From Gari tellinella (Eukaryota > Mollusca > Bivalvia > Cardiida > Psammobiidae), in NCBI GenBank assembly GCA_922989275.2, contig OV277869.1:24934189-24998188 (forward strand): a stretch of DNA of 64,000 nucleotides. The letters are read 5' to 3'. The position numbers and the translations under genes are program-made. Below, one piece after another: positions 63,859 to 64,000 of this stretch. Below the pieces are notes generated by a model. It worked only from the letters and a program-made list of their open reading frames with translations, was not told where the DNA came from and ran no database searches. The first letter of the stretch is position 1; each line of letters opens with the position of its first letter.

Positions 63859-64000
63859 TTAACCCACATCTTTTTACACATCTATTGAAGAGGAAAAAAA
63901 TCCATTTTATTTATTAATAAATGTGCAAAAGAAAAAATATTTCCTATATCCTAGCAGATGGAAGCTTAAAGCAGGCTGAAAGTAAAGCAGAATGCGCCTT
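63859..64000. mobile_element. MITE-A copy cut by the window edge
   Basis: TTAACCCACATCTTTTTAC to AGCAGAATGCGCCTT at the last base. Confidence 0.6.

Overview
The window is eukaryotic nuclear DNA: AT-rich, with genes split into small exons by canonical GT/AG introns and separated by very dense short inverted-repeat elements. The repeat types (pearl/Helentron-like elements with internal tandem arrays, a molluscan-type SINE, and abundant hairpin MITEs) suggest a mollusc, most likely a heterodont bivalve. This is inference from repeat style and protein similarity; no species marker was seen.

Four genes can be supported. (1) Minus strand, 14668 to 10988 and continuing off the left edge: the 5' part of a peroxisomal 3-ketoacyl-CoA thiolase (ACAA1 type). 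It has a PTS2 peroxisome signal and two alternative copies of coding exon 2. (2) Plus strand, 16283-36020: a complete twelve-exon gene for a 429-residue single-pass membrane protein with an eight-cysteine N-terminal ectodomain and a tyrosine-rich cytoplasmic tail. I do not recognise its family. (3) Minus strand, 47225-46464: an intronless 14-3-3 gene with an intact phosphopeptide pocket and an unusual basic C-terminus. (4) Minus strand, 62921 to 57170, 5' end off the right edge: the C-terminal seven exons of a low-complexity, probably nuclear protein (Arg/Asp repeats, charged helix, Pro-rich segment, Gln/Thr/Gly repeats).

Layout. 0-7 kb: a Helentron-like tandem array (about 0.5-1.6 kb), then a 3.45-kb element with terminal inverted repeats that carries a satellite array built from its own terminal motif. 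7-16 kb: thiolase 5' exons among nested MITEs, with a shared upstream region containing two CRE sites. 16-36 kb: the membrane-protein gene; its introns hold a 1.06-kb foldback element, a 1.6-kb hAT-like element, a Helentron-like element and at least fifteen copies of one TTAA-target MITE. 36-57 kb: mostly hairpin elements, a 60-bp satellite, a second copy of an inverted-repeat element with a tRNA-like module, and the 14-3-3 gene. 57-63 kb: the low-complexity protein gene, again with MITEs in its introns.

The genes do not form a pathway. The thiolase and membrane-protein genes are head to head about 1.6 kb apart (start codon to start codon) and may share a promoter region. The striking feature is the modular repeat landscape: several MITE families carry the same central hairpin cores, and the two arms of a core change together from copy to copy. 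Nested insertions give internal empty sites that define target duplications and element ends.
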